64,000 nt of DNA from Alphaproteobacteria bacterium (GCA_025359785.1 JANYET010000068.1:1-64000), one strand, 5' to 3'; shown: positions 53,335-62,229, counted from the first letter of the stretch. Numbers and translations are program-made. Notes: generated by a model not told the origin, from the letters alone.

Positions 53335-55158
53335 ATGAGAGCCCCCATCCTTGCCTTGAAGGACGTCCGCCTGGCGGATGGTCCGCTGATGCTGTTCGAC
53401 GGCGTCGATCTCGCCCTCGACGCGCGGGTCCGCGCCTGCCTGGTCGGGCGCAATGGCGCGGGCAAGTCGACACTGCTGCGCATCCTGGCCGGCCAGATCG
53501 AGCCGGACGGCGGCGAGCGCAACCTGACCACCGGGACCCGCATTGCCTTCGTGCCGCAGGAGCCGGAGATCGTCGGCGCCACCCTGCTCGACTACGCCAC
53601 CGCCGGCGGCGCGCAGGACTATCAGGCCCAGGCGACGCTCACCGACTTCGGCCTCGACCCGGAAAAGCCCGCCGTCGGCCTCTCGGGCGGCGAGATTCGC
53701 CGCGCCGCCTTGGCCCGCGCCTTCGCCGAGGAGGCCGACGTCATCCTGCTCGACGAGCCCACCAATCACCTGGACATCCTGGCCATCGAGACACTGGAGG
53801 AGGAACTGGCCGCCTCCAAGGCCGCGGCCCTGATCGTCAGCCACGACCGGGCCTTCCTGGAGCGGGTGACCAAGCGCTGCTTCTGGCTGGAGTACCGGCA
53901 GGTGAAGCGCCTGGACGAGGGCTTCGCGGGTTTCGAGGACTGGGCCGAGAAGATCACCGCCCAGGAGGCCGAGGAGGCCCGGCGCCTCGACCGCTTCATC
54001 CAGCGCGAGGCCCACTGGATGGCCCGTGGCGTCACGGCGCGTAGAGCCCGCAACGAAGGCCGCAAGCGCCGCCTGGAGAGCCTGCGCCAGGACCGCCGCG
54101 ACCGGCTGAAGGACACCCGCAGCGAACTCAACATGGGGCTGGCCTCGTCCGGCGTCTCCGGCAAGCGGGTGGTCGAGGCCAAGGGCGTCTGCAAGGCGTT
54201 CGGCGACCGCGTGCTGCTGAAGAACTTTTCGACCCGCATCCTGCGCGGCGACCGCGTGGCGGTGGTCGGGCCGAACGGCGCGGGCAAGACCACCCTGGTC
54301 AAGGTGTTACTGGGCGAGATCCCCGCCGACGCCGGCGAGGTGAAGCTCGGGACCAACCTGCAGATCAGCTACATCGACCAGGCGCGCACCAAGCTCGCGC
54401 CGGAGATGACCCTGCGCGACGTGCTGCTGCCCAAGGGCGGCGACCAGATCCTGGTGCGCGGCGAGCCCCGCCACATCGTCTCCTACGCCAAGGACTTCCT
54501 GTTCAGCGAGGCCCAGCTGCGCCAGCCGGTGCGCAGCCTGTCCGGCGGCGAGCGCAACCGCCTGCTGCTGGCCAAGGCGCTGGCCAACCCGGCCAACGTC
54601 CTGGTGCTGGACGAGCCCACCAACGACCTCGACATGGACACGCTCGATCTGCTCGAGGACCTGCTGGCCGACTATGAGGGCACGCTGATTCTGGTCAGCC
54701 ACGACCGCGACTTCATCGACCGGCTGGCGACCTCGACCATCGGCCTTGACGGCAAGGGGCGCGCTATCGAGACGCCGGGCGGCTGGCAGGACTTCATCTC
54801 GCAGAACCCCGGCTTCTTCGCCCGCCTGCCGGTGGCGGCCTTCGCGCCGGCCAAGAGCAGCGCGCCCAGACCCGTCACGCCCGCGCCGCCGCCCAAACCG
54901 GTGGCGGCGGGCAAGCTCACCTACAAGGACCAGCGCCGGCTGGAGGAGCTCGACGCGCTGATCGCCGGGGCCCCGGCGAAGATCGCCGCCCTGGAAGCCA
55001 CCCTGGCTGATCCCGGCCTCTACCGCCGCGATCCCACAACCTTCCAACGCCTGACCAAGAGCCTGGAATTCGTCCGCGCCCAGCTCGCGTCCGGTGAAGA
55101 GGAGTGGCTGGGCCTGGAGGAGCGCCGCGAGGCTCTGGAGACCGGCCGGCCGGGTTGA
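53335..55158 (+). CDS. uup: ABC-F ATPase Uup
   Basis: The 607-residue protein has two ABC ATPase domains and no membrane segments. Walker A motifs are GRNGAGKST (38-46) and GPNGAGKTT in the second half. Each domain has LSGGE and LDEPTN motifs. The C-terminal ~90 residues form an antiparallel coiled coil (KLTYKDQRRLEELDALI through EEEWLGLEERREALE), which distinguishes Uup from EttA. Uup acts at the ribosome and also affects DNA repair intermediates and transposon excision in E. coli. It is followed by a 503-bp spacer containing the structured-RNA candidate. Confidence 0.94.
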   Translation: MRAPILALKDVRLADGPLMLFDGVDLALDARVRACLVGRNGAGKSTLLRILAGQIEPDGGERNLTTGTRIAFVPQEPEIVGATLLDYATAGGAQDYQAQATLTDFGLDPEKPAVGLSGGEIRRAALARAFAEEADVILLDEPTNHLDILAIETLEEELAASKAAALIVSHDRAFLERVTKRCFWLEYRQVKRLDEGFAGFEDWAEKITAQEAEEARRLDRFIQREAHWMARGVTARRARNEGRKRRLESLRQDRRDRLKDTRSELNMGLASSGVSGKRVVEAKGVCKAFGDRVLLKNFSTRILRGDRVAVVGPNGAGKTTLVKVLLGEIPADAGEVKLGTNLQISYIDQARTKLAPEMTLRDVLLPKGGDQILVRGEPRHIVSYAKDFLFSEAQLRQPVRSLSGGERNRLLLAKALANPANVLVLDEPTNDLDMDTLDLLEDLLADYEGTLILVSHDRDFIDRLATSTIGLDGKGRAIETPGGWQDFISQNPGFFARLPVAAFAPAKSSAPRPVTPAPPPKPVAAGKLTYKDQRRLEELDALIAGAPAKIAALEATLADPGLYRRDPTTFQRLTKSLEFVRAQLASGEEEWLGLEERREALETGRPG

Positions 55159-55661
55159 CCCGTTTCCTGTGGACGAATTCAAGCCTCTAAAACGCTTGAA
55201 GAATTCGGATCGAGTCGCAGCTTATGCACCGCTTCTCCACCGGTTTTTGACGCCGGAGTCACAATCCTGGCGCAGGCGCCGCTTGCCGGATTTGGGGTTC
55301 GGGAGCACCGTTCACTTGCCGAGAGGGACTGCGGCGCGGGCAGACGGAGAGGCCGGAAACGGCGGACCCAGACGTCAGACGAGCAGGAGGTTTCGAGAGG
55401 CTAAGGACCGGGGCGACCCGGGACGGACCTGCCGAGACACCAGACGCGACGGAAAACCAGTGAGCTTGCTCACGAACCGAAGTCGCAGACGACCTTGAAG
55501 GTACAGATCCCCCAACGGATCTGGATGAGAGGGCGACGCCTCGGGCAACCGAAGCGCCGCCCTCTTGCTATGTGGCCTACACCGAACCGAAGAGTTCGGA
55601 GGGCGCGTCTTCCAACCGAGGCCGTGGCGCCCTACCTCAGGACATCCATTCGAGGGGACCC
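55159..55661. other. Long spacer between uup and the ABC transporter operon
   Basis: The 503-bp gap shows no convincing gene; open frames through it lack family resemblance and a ribosome site. The first part has a broken inverted repeat (CGAATTCAAGC at 55174 against GCTTGAAGAATTCG ending at 55207). The middle (55352-55565) is a chain of strong hairpins described as a candidate RNA. The last 80 bases contain two more hairpins: CCGAAC/GTTCGG (55582-55599) and GGGCGC/GCGCCC (55601-55632). The latter lies just before the ribosome site of the solute-binding protein gene. Confidence 0.6.
55352..55565 (+). ncRNA. Candidate structured RNA with three GNRA-capped hairpins
   Basis: The plus strand has in order: GCCG-GAAA-CGGC (55352-55363); GCAGG/CCTGC (55383-55387 with 55428-55432) enclosing CCGGG-GCGA-CCCGG (55408-55421); GTGAG-CTTG-CTCAC (55460-55473); CAGATCC/GGATCTG (55504-55523); and a long final hairpin (55528-55565). 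In that hairpin AGAGGGCG pairs CGCCCTCT, CGC pairs GCG and TCGG-GCAA-CCGA caps the top. GNRA loops arise only when this strand is read, so orientation is plus. It does not match RNase P, tmRNA, SRP, TPP, FMN or cobalamin consensus as I know them. It could be a free small RNA or the leader of the transporter operon. Confidence 0.45.
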
Positions 55662-56672
55662 ATGAAAGCCACGCGTTTCATCATCATCGCGCTCGCAGCG
55701 ATCCTGGCCGCCTGCTCGCCGGCCAAGCATGGGGCCGCGCCCGCCTCCGGCCTCACGGCCATCCGCTTCGCCACCGACTGGCGGGCCGAGGCCGAGCACG
55801 GCGGCTTCTACGAGGCGCTGGCCAACGGCGAATACAAGAAGCGCGGGCTCGACGTAAAGATCGTCCAGGGCGGGCCAGGCGTGAACGTGCCCCAACTGCT
55901 GGCCGCCGGCTCGGTCGATCTGGGCATCGGTTCCAACGGCTTCATCGTCCTGAACCTCGCCCAGGAAGGCGTTCCCGTGAAGGCTGTCGCCGCGATCTTC
56001 CAGAAGGATCCGCAGGTGCTGATCGCTCACCCGGACGCCGGCGTGAACAGCCTGGCAGACCTGAAGGGCCACCCGATCCTGCTCGGCGACGCCTCGGTGA
56101 CCACCTTCTGGGTGTGGCTCAAGGCCAAGTACGGCTTCACCGACGATCAGGTGCGCAAATACACCTTCAACAACGGGCCGTTCCTGGCCGACAAGCGCGC
56201 GGCCCAGCAGGGCTATCTCACCAGTGAGCCCTACACGATCGAGAAACAGGCCGGCCTGAAGCCCAAGGTCTTCCTGCTCGCCGACAACGGCTACCCCGGC
56301 TACGCGACCATGATCATGGCGCCCGACACCCTGATCGCCAAGAACCCGGCCGCCGTGAAGGCCTTCGTCGAGGCCACCGCCAAGGGCTGGCAAGACTATC
56401 TGAACGGCGACCCCAGACCCGCCGACGCGATGATCCTGAAGGACAATCCGGAGATGACCCAGGACGTCCTCGACCAGGCCCGGGCCAAGCTGAAGGCCAA
56501 CGCCATCGTCGACGGCGGCGACGCTCAGATTGACGCAAAGGGGGCCTCGGGCATCGGCGCGATGACCGACGCCCGCTGGCGGACCTTCTTCGACATGGCC
56601 TCCAGCAACGGCGTCTATCCGCGGACGCTGGATTTCAAGAAGGGCTACACGCTGCAGTTCTTGGCGAAGTGA
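55662..56672 (+). CDS. ABC transporter substrate-binding lipoprotein (NMT1/THI5-like)
   Basis: The 336-residue protein has a lipoprotein signal with lipobox LAAC (FIIIALAAILAACSP), so it is anchored at the outer face of the inner membrane. The rest is a two-lobe binding protein of the NMT1/THI5/SsuA superfamily (IRFATDWRAEAEHGGFYEAL, SVDLGIGSNGFIV, YLTSEPYTIEKQAG). Close relatives bind pyrimidine, riboflavin-type, taurine or aromatic compounds; the ligand here is unknown. A GAGGGG ribosome site precedes the ATG. It is the first gene of a three-gene transporter operon and lies directly after the structured-RNA region. Confidence 0.9.
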   Translation: MKATRFIIIALAAILAACSPAKHGAAPASGLTAIRFATDWRAEAEHGGFYEALANGEYKKRGLDVKIVQGGPGVNVPQLLAAGSVDLGIGSNGFIVLNLAQEGVPVKAVAAIFQKDPQVLIAHPDAGVNSLADLKGHPILLGDASVTTFWVWLKAKYGFTDDQVRKYTFNNGPFLADKRAAQQGYLTSEPYTIEKQAGLKPKVFLLADNGYPGYATMIMAPDTLIAKNPAAVKAFVEATAKGWQDYLNGDPRPADAMILKDNPEMTQDVLDQARAKLKANAIVDGGDAQIDAKGASGIGAMTDARWRTFFDMASSNGVYPRTLDFKKGYTLQFLAK

Positions 56673-56707
56673 CACGCGTGCCACCCCCGGTTACGTGGGA
56701 GGCAGGA

Positions 56708-57445
56708 ATGACCGTCGCCGCCCTGAACACCGTCGAAGTCGACTACCCGCGCGGCCGGGCGCTGGGGCCGTTCAGCCTGGCGATCGCGGCCGGCGAAATC
56801 GTCGCCCTGGTCGGGCCCTCCGGCTGCGGCAAGTCCACGGCCATGAGGCTGCTGGCCGGGCTTGAAACCCCGACCCGCGGTGAGGTCGCCCGCACACCGG
56901 GGCGCGGCGAGACGGCCGTGGTCTTCCAGGCCCCGACGCTGGCGCCCTGGCTCTCGGCCCGCGCCAACGCCGCCCTGCCACTGGAGTTGGCGGGGGTTGC
57001 CCGCACTGAAGCGTCCACACGCGCCGACGCCGCGCTGGCGCGGGTAGGCCTCGCCGGCGCCGAGGCCGCGCGGCCCGCGCAGCTCTCCGGGGGCATGGCC
57101 ATGCGGGTGTCGCTGGCCCGCGCGCTGGTCACCGAACCCAAGCTGCTGCTGCTCGACGAGCCCTTCGCGGCGCTGGACGAGATCACCCGCCGGGCGCTCG
57201 CTGACGACGTGCTCGCGCTGTGGGCGCAGACCCGGCCCGCCATCGTCTTCGTGACCCACAATGTGGAGGAAGCCGTCTACATGGCTTCCCGCGTGGTGGT
57301 GATGACCCAGGGACCGGGCCGGATCGCCGGCGAAGTGGCCGGGGTTGGCCCGCTTCCGAGAACACCCGGCTTCCGCACCACCGAGGCCTTCCGCGCCCAG
57401 GTGGAAGCCGTCTCCGGCCTGTTGGCGCGAGGCATGGCCGCATGA
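56708..57445 (+). CDS. ABC transporter ATP-binding protein (NitT/TauT type)
   Basis: The 245-residue protein is an ABC ATPase with Walker A GPSGCGKS at 36-43, signature QLSGGMAMRVSLARAL, Walker B LLLLDEPFAALD and the switch histidine in VTHNVEEAV. It powers the importer formed with its neighbours. The ATG at 56708 is preferred because GGGAGG lies 5 nt upstream; a GTG at 56669 overlapping the previous stop is also in frame. Its stop overlaps the permease start as ATGA. Confidence 0.93.
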   Translation: MTVAALNTVEVDYPRGRALGPFSLAIAAGEIVALVGPSGCGKSTAMRLLAGLETPTRGEVARTPGRGETAVVFQAPTLAPWLSARANAALPLELAGVARTEASTRADAALARVGLAGAEAARPAQLSGGMAMRVSLARALVTEPKLLLLDEPFAALDEITRRALADDVLALWAQTRPAIVFVTHNVEEAVYMASRVVVMTQGPGRIAGEVAGVGPLPRTPGFRTTEAFRAQVEAVSGLLARGMAA

Positions 57446-58209
57446 GCCGGATCGTCCAGAGCCTCGCACCCTTCGCGCTGATCGCCCTGCTGCTGGTCGC
57501 GTGGGAGATCGCGTGCCGGGCGATGCACGTCCCGGTCTATTTCCTGCCGCCGCCGTCGCAGGTCGCGGTGGCGCTCGCCGCCGACTGGGCTACCCTGCTA
57601 CGCTCGGCCTGGAACACCCTGTCCATGGCCTTGATCGCGCTGTTGGTCGCCAGTGTGCTGGCCCAGGCGCTGGCGCTGTTCGTGGGTCTGAGCCCGATCC
57701 TCGAGCGCGCGGTCAGGCCGCTCGCGGTGGTGTTGCAGGTGACGCCGGTGGTGGCCATCGCGCCCCTGGTGCTGATCTGGGCCGGCCTCGACCATGCCGG
57801 GCGCGCCATCGTGGGCTTGGCCGCCGTGGTCGCCTTCTTCCCGATCTTTTCCGGCGCGGTGACGGGCCTGAAGGCGGCCGACCCGGACCTCGAACGGCTG
57901 TTCGATCTCTATGGCGCGGGCCGCCTGCAAAGACTCACCCGCCTGCGCCTGCCCTCGGCCATCCCCTACCTGCTGGAGGGCCACAAGGTGGCCGCGGGCC
58001 TGGCGGTGATCGGCGCCGTGGTCGCTGAGTTCGTCGCCGGCTCCGGCGGCGCGCAGGGGCTCGCCTGGCGCATCCTCGAGGCCGGCAACCGGCTGCAGAC
58101 GGCGCGGATGTTCGCCGCCCTGGTGGTGCTGGGACTGTTGGGCGCGGTGCTGCACGCCGCCCTGGAGGCCGGCGAGCGCGCGGGCCTTCGCTGGTGGCGG
58201 GGGCGTTAG
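57442..58209 (+). CDS. ABC transporter permease (NitT/TauT type)
   Basis: The 255-residue membrane protein has about six spans and the BPD_transp_1 coupling segment. The EAA-like loop reads LYGAGRLQRLTRLRLPSAIPYLLEGHKVA, and conserved residues lie in GAVVAEFVAGSGGAQGLAWRI. It forms the channel of the importer with the preceding ATPase and binding protein. The gene is translationally coupled (ATGA overlap) and ends the operon, converging with the gene at 58211-58885. Confidence 0.93.
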   Translation: MSRIVQSLAPFALIALLLVAWEIACRAMHVPVYFLPPPSQVAVALAADWATLLRSAWNTLSMALIALLVASVLAQALALFVGLSPILERAVRPLAVVLQVTPVVAIAPLVLIWAGLDHAGRAIVGLAAVVAFFPIFSGAVTGLKAADPDLERLFDLYGAGRLQRLTRLRLPSAIPYLLEGHKVAAGLAVIGAVVAEFVAGSGGAQGLAWRILEAGNRLQTARMFAALVVLGLLGAVLHAALEAGERAGLRWWRGR

Positions 58210-58210
58210 A

Positions 58211-58885
58211 TCAGGGTTTGGCGGCCGGCGGCGGGACGGCGGCCAGCTGATAGTGGATCGGCAGCTTGATCGTCGCCCCGATGGTCGGCGAGCCGTCCGC
58301 GCTCCAGGGTGTCACCTTGAACTTCGAGGCCAGCTCCATGGCCCCGGCGCCATAGCCCTGCCCTGGCGGGGTTTCCTGGGCGATCGAGCAGGCCCCGAGC
58401 GCGCCGTCGGGCTGGATCGTGCAGCCCAGCACCACGCGGACGTCGTTCACGCCGTTCTCGGTCTTGGGAAAGGTCGCCTGGAAGTCCTGGATCGCCGGCT
58501 TTTCAGCCCAGACCGGCTGGGTCACGGTCGCCGATCCGCTCAACAGCGCGGCATCGAAATTCACCGGGATGAAAACGTTGCGCCCGGCGATATCCGGGGT
58601 GTCGACCACCATCAACTCAGCGAGCTTCCGGGCCGCCGCGCCGAAGCCGAAGTTGCCGCCGGGCTCCTTCAGCGCGGCACAGTCCTTGGGATGTTTGTCG
58701 CGGCCGATCTCGCAAGTCAGCAGCACCTTGCCGCCGACTCCGGCGGCCTTGGCGCGGGCCGGCCAGGCGGCGACCATCTGGGCGACGCTGGGCGCCTGCT
58801 CGAAGTTGGGGGTGAAGTCCGCCGCGGCGGACGAGCCGATGGCGGCGGCGCCGACGGCCACGAGGACCCCGATCTTCAGAGACAT
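58211..58885 (-). CDS. Exported protein with two TonB-C-like repeats
   Basis: The 224-residue protein has a signal peptide (LKIGVLVAVGAAAIGSSAAA) and two copies of a TonB C-terminal-like unit. The first spans residues ~35-110 (GGKVLLTCEIGRDKHPKDCAAL then FGFGAAARKLAEL) and the second ~145-205 (VVLGCTIQPDGALGACSI then GYGAGAMELASKF). Each has a cysteine pair that could form a disulphide. It lacks the membrane anchor and proline-rich span of a true TonB, so it is not an energy transducer by itself. Role unknown. The ATG at 58885 has GGGAG 9 nt upstream; a GTG at 58891 is in frame. Confidence 0.75.
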   Translation of the reverse strand: MSLKIGVLVAVGAAAIGSSAAADFTPNFEQAPSVAQMVAAWPARAKAAGVGGKVLLTCEIGRDKHPKDCAALKEPGGNFGFGAAARKLAELMVVDTPDIAGRNVFIPVNFDAALLSGSATVTQPVWAEKPAIQDFQATFPKTENGVNDVRVVLGCTIQPDGALGACSIAQETPPGQGYGAGAMELASKFKVTPWSADGSPTIGATIKLPIHYQLAAVPPPAAKP

Positions 58886-58946
58886 GATCACGCTCTCCCT
58901 GGCTTCGGGTAGAGCTTGGCATGGCCCCCCGGTACTTGAGAAGGGG

Positions 58947-60353
58947 CTAGACGGCGGTCCGCTTGGGCGCCGGGCCGGTCCGCAGCCGCTCCAGCGCTTC
59001 GGTGGCCATCACCGACAGCGACCGCAGGCCCTGTTCGCCGAACACGTCGAGGGCCGCGTCGAGGGCCAACACCGCGGCGGCCCGTTCGCCACGGTCCTTG
59101 CCGGTGATCTCAACCCGCGCTTCGTAGAGCCGCGCCAGATGAAGCTGGACCAGCGCCCAGCCGACGGGATCGCGGGCCGGCTGCAGGCCGGCAAGCTCGA
59201 TCTTCAAGGCGGTCTCGGCGCTGTCGAGGACGCCCAGGTCGCCGGTCAGTTCGGCCGAGCGCGCCAGGCACATGGCCCGCTCGCCGGCCGCGAGACCGCG
59301 AAGCGGCGTCGCCGGCGCGTCCCGCAGCACCAGGTTGGCGCGGTCGTAGCAGGTGACCGCCTGCTCATAGGCGCGTTCGTCGGCGCTGGCCTCGCCCAGA
59401 GACTGCAGCGCATGCGCCAGCGCGATCTGGGTCCTCGCCCAGTCCAGCGGGCTGTGATCGCGCGTCAGATGGTCCAGGGCCCCGGCCAGCGTCGTGGCGC
59501 CGGCGGCGACCGCGTCGACGTCGCCGGAGGCTTCGCCCCAGAGCGCCAGGGCCTGGCCGCGCAGGATCTCCGCGCGGGCCCAGGTCAGGGGCTCATAGGC
59601 CAGGTCCAGCTTGTCGGCCGCGGCGGCGGCGTCATCGATGGCGGCCCGCAGCAGAGCCTCGTCCTTCAGACGCGCGCCCCAGCCGCAGAGCAGGTCGGCG
59701 CGGATCAGGCGGGCCTCGGCGGCCAGCGGCCGGGCGGCTGGCGAGCGGCGGGTCAGCGCGTCGAGCGCGGCGATCGGCGCATTGAACCGGGCGGCTGCGG
59801 CGCGCGCCGCGGCGGCGTCGCCGTGGGCCAGTTCGGCGCGCGCCTCGACCAGCGCGATGCCAAGATCGGCCAGCGGGGCGGCGATACCGCCCCGGGCGAC
59901 CGCGCGAGCTTCACGGAACGTTGTAGCGGCCGCGGCGTCGAGGCCGGGATCGCCGAACAGCTCGGCGCCCAGCAGCCCAGAGAACCCCTGCTCGCAGCGG
60001 GCGCGAGCCCAGGCGTCGGGGCGGCGGTTGGGATCGAAGGCGGCGCAGGCGGTTTCGGCGGCGGCGGCGGCTTTGCGCAGCGCCACGGCGTCGCCCGAGC
60101 GGCGGGCGACCTCGCGCCACACCACCGCGGCGTCCAGGCGGCGTTGGGGCTTGTCCTGCGCGCTGATCCGCCCGGCGGCCACATCGGCGGCCTTGGCTTC
60201 CTGTTGCAGCAGATTGAGGTCGAGCAGTTCGAGAAGCGTCGGATCGCCGCCGGTCAGGCCATCGACGAACGGCCGAGCCCCATGCCGGGCCCCAGGCCGA
60301 GCGAAGGCCTCGCCGGAAAACAGCCGCATGAACTCACGACCCAACTCAAACAT
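58947..60353 (-). CDS. Helical-repeat (TPR-like) protein of unknown function
   Basis: The 468-residue protein begins with FELGREFMRLFSGEAFARPG and then consists almost wholly of alanine-rich helical pairs. Recurrent W-A-R-x-E/x-Q-I patterns (LTWARAEILRGQALALWGEASGD, LDWARTQIALAHALQSLGE, VGWALVQLHLARLYEARVE) indicate tetratricopeptide-like repeats of about 50 residues. Such proteins are scaffolds. There is no signal peptide or enzymatic domain. GGGAG lies 8 nt before the ATG at 60353. Upstream DNA holds an ATGGTTAA site resembling a CtrA half-site, but control by CtrA is speculative. Confidence 0.78.
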   Translation of the reverse strand: MFELGREFMRLFSGEAFARPGARHGARPFVDGLTGGDPTLLELLDLNLLQQEAKAADVAAGRISAQDKPQRRLDAAVVWREVARRSGDAVALRKAAAAAETACAAFDPNRRPDAWARARCEQGFSGLLGAELFGDPGLDAAAATTFREARAVARGGIAAPLADLGIALVEARAELAHGDAAAARAAAARFNAPIAALDALTRRSPAARPLAAEARLIRADLLCGWGARLKDEALLRAAIDDAAAAADKLDLAYEPLTWARAEILRGQALALWGEASGDVDAVAAGATTLAGALDHLTRDHSPLDWARTQIALAHALQSLGEASADERAYEQAVTCYDRANLVLRDAPATPLRGLAAGERAMCLARSAELTGDLGVLDSAETALKIELAGLQPARDPVGWALVQLHLARLYEARVEITGKDRGERAAAVLALDAALDVFGEQGLRSLSVMATEALERLRTGPAPKRTAV

Positions 60354-60464
60354 ACCGCCGCTCCCGTCTGGCCTACGTCCCGGTATGAGACGCAGGCCTC
60401 GCGCTCTGACGGATAAGAGCAAAGCCGGAGCCGGGTTCGTAAACAAGTGGTTAATTTGCCAACT

Positions 60465-60472
60465 ATGGTTAA
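60465..60472. promoter_or_regulatory. Possible CtrA half-site
   Basis: ATGGTTAA at 60465-60472 is the reverse complement of TTAACCAT, a half-site for the caulobacterial cell-cycle regulator CtrA. A second TTAA occurs at 60451-60454. The 14-bp spacing does not fit the full TTAA-N7-TTAA site. It lies 112 bp upstream of the helical-repeat protein gene. Confidence 0.25.
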
Positions 60473-60563
60473 CCGTGTCTTACGATCCACAGTAAAGCGC
60501 GGCGGATTCCTCCGGTTCCCAAGAGAACGGCTAACGCCGAAGGTCCGCTTCCTTGACTGGCGG

Positions 60564-61322
60564 TCAGGCGAAGATCGCGGCCTGCTCTTGCGGCGTCAGG
60601 ATGCGCCAGGCGCCCGGCTCCAGGTCGGCCGGCAACGCCAGGCCGCCGATCCGGTCCCGGTGCAGGCTCACCACGTGATTGCCGACGGCGGCGAACATCC
60701 GCCGGACCTGGTGGTAGCGGCCTTCGGTGATGGTCAGCGCGGCCTCGGCCGGGCCGCAGGGCTCCAGCAGCGCGGACGCCAGCGGATCGGTCTCGCCGTC
60801 CAGCATCAAGGTTCCCGCGCCGAAAACTTCGGCCTCGTCCCCTCTCAGGGGCCGGTCGAGGGTCGCGACATAGCGTTTGGCGACGTGGCTCTTCGGCGAA
60901 ATCACCCGATGCAGGAACGGCCCGTCGTCGGTGATCAGCAGCAGGCCCGTGGTGTCCTTGTCCAGCCGTCCGATGCTCGACAGCGCCGGGATCCGCGCCC
61001 GCCAGCGGTGCGGCAACAGTTCATAGACGCTGCGGCCCGGCTCGCGATGCGAGCAGACCACGTCCATCGGCTTGTGCATCAGCAGCGTCAGCGGGGCAGG
61101 CGGATCGAGCGGCTGGCCGGACACCGTCAGCCGGGTCGGCAGGTCGGCGGCGATGGCCACCTTCGCGCCGGAATCCTTCACCACCACGCCGTCCAGCATC
61201 ACCTGTTTGCGCGCCACCAGATCGGTGACCTCTCGCCGCGACCCGTAGCCCAGATTGGCCAGCAGTCGGTCGAGCCGGGCCATGGGCGCTTTGGGGGGAG
61301 CCTTGGCGTCAGGCTTGCTCAC
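60564..61322 (-). CDS. rsuA: RsuA-type small-subunit rRNA pseudouridine synthase
   Basis: The 252-residue protein has an N-terminal S4 RNA-binding domain (RLDRLLANLGYGSRREVTDLVARKQVMLDG). A RsuA/RluB-type catalytic domain follows, with active-site aspartate Asp121 (SSIGRLDKDTTGLLLIT) and the C-terminal EGRYHQVRRMFAAVGNHVVSLHR motif. It isomerises a uridine in 16S rRNA, probably U516. The start is GTG, overlapping the stop of the methyltransferase gene as GTGA. It is the last of three translation-related genes on the minus strand (prfC, rsmC, rsuA). Confidence 0.88.
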   Translation of the reverse strand: MSKPDAKAPPKAPMARLDRLLANLGYGSRREVTDLVARKQVMLDGVVVKDSGAKVAIAADLPTRLTVSGQPLDPPAPLTLLMHKPMDVVCSHREPGRSVYELLPHRWRARIPALSSIGRLDKDTTGLLLITDDGPFLHRVISPKSHVAKRYVATLDRPLRGDEAEVFGAGTLMLDGETDPLASALLEPCGPAEAALTITEGRYHQVRRMFAAVGNHVVSLHRDRIGGLALPADLEPGAWRILTPQEQAAIFA

Positions 61323-62224
61323 TTGCGCGCCTCGAAAATCTTATAGCCGCCGGCGTCGCCGTGCACGGTCACGGTCGCAAAGGCGCTGGCCAGCGCCGCC
61401 TCATAGGGCAGGTGTCGGTTGGCGACCAGCCAGCAGACCCCGCGCTTCCCGAGCATGCGCGACGCGGCGCCGATGAACGCCACGCCCAGGGCCTTGTCCT
61501 CTGTGCCGCCGTCGTGGAACGGCGGGTTCATCACCACGAAGTCGAGGTCGGCCAGGCCCTCCAGCGGCCGCCGCAGATCGGCCCAGACCAGCGTCACCCG
61601 CGGATCGTCGAGATTGTGCTCGGCGCAGGCGATGGCGCGCCCGTCGAGGTCGGCGCAGGTGAGCGCCGTCACCTTCGGCGAGGCCAGCACGCCGCGCGCC
61701 AGCAGACCGATCCCACAGCCCAGATCCGCGCCCGCGCCATGGAGCGCAGGCAGCGCCTCCAGCAGCCGCGCGCTCCCCGGATCGGGCCGATCCCAGCTGA
61801 ACACGCCCGGCTGAGACCAGAGCCCTAGCGCAGGCGCGATCCGCGGGGCCCCGGCCGCGATCGCCTCGGCCAGGCCCCGCGGCTCGGCGGGCCGCACCGT
61901 ATGGCAGAAGCGGTGGTGCTTGCGGGCGTCCGCGGTGACCTGGCAGCCGAAGGCCTCCAGTGTCTTCTTCAGCCGCGCTCCGCCTTTATCCTTGGGCGCG
62001 AAGGCCGTCAGCGGCGCGCCCGGCTTGAGAGCCCTGAGTGCATGGGCCAGTACGAAGTCCCGCTCCAGCGTGCCGGGCGGCGCCAGCACCACGGCGTTCT
62101 CCGCCGCGCCGTCGCCCAAGGCCGCGATGTCCGTCGAGCCTGGGATCAGCGGCGACAGCTGCACGGCCCCATGCGGCGGCGCGATCAGGTCCGGCGCGGG
62201 CGCCCCATAGAGCAGCGCGCCCAA
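61319..62224 (-). CDS. RsmC-like class I rRNA guanine-N2 methyltransferase
   Basis: The 301-residue protein has the RsmC architecture: a degenerate N-terminal methyltransferase-like domain and a catalytic C-terminal domain. The latter carries the SAM loop DLGCGIGLLARG (168-179) and the base-methylation motif NPPF at 233-236. RsmC methylates G1207 of 16S rRNA. The likely start is TTG at 62224, five bases after the prfC stop, because no ATG or stronger start lies near; this start is uncertain and no ribosome site is clear. It overlaps rsuA by GTGA, so the pair is coupled. Confidence 0.82.
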   Translation of the reverse strand: MGALLYGAPAPDLIAPPHGAVQLSPLIPGSTDIAALGDGAAENAVVLAPPGTLERDFVLAHALRALKPGAPLTAFAPKDKGGARLKKTLEAFGCQVTADARKHHRFCHTVRPAEPRGLAEAIAAGAPRIAPALGLWSQPGVFSWDRPDPGSARLLEALPALHGAGADLGCGIGLLARGVLASPKVTALTCADLDGRAIACAEHNLDDPRVTLVWADLRRPLEGLADLDFVVMNPPFHDGGTEDKALGVAFIGAASRMLGKRGVCWLVANRHLPYEAALASAFATVTVHGDAGGYKIFEARK

Positions 62225-62229
62225 CGGGC

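Noticed and set aside
55521-55555. Hammerhead-like CTGGATGAG followed by CCGAA
   Set aside because: The core needs CUGAUGA and GAAA in fixed positions. Here an extra base disrupts the core, and the segment is better explained by the long GCAA-capped hairpin.
55159-55565. RNase P RNA, tmRNA or SRP RNA
   Set aside because: The size suits RNase P or tmRNA, but the RNase P GAGGAAAGUCC core, an alphaproteobacterial tmRNA tag frame and the SRP GGUCCGGAAGGAAGC loop are missing.
55159-55661. TPP, FMN or cobalamin riboswitch before the ABC importer
   Set aside because: The binding protein is THI5-like, so these were considered. The conserved CUGAGA of TPP, the FMN core and the cobalamin GCCACUG box are not present.
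60451-60472. Full CtrA binding site
   Set aside because: The two TTAA elements are 14 bp apart, not 7, so only a half-site can be supported.
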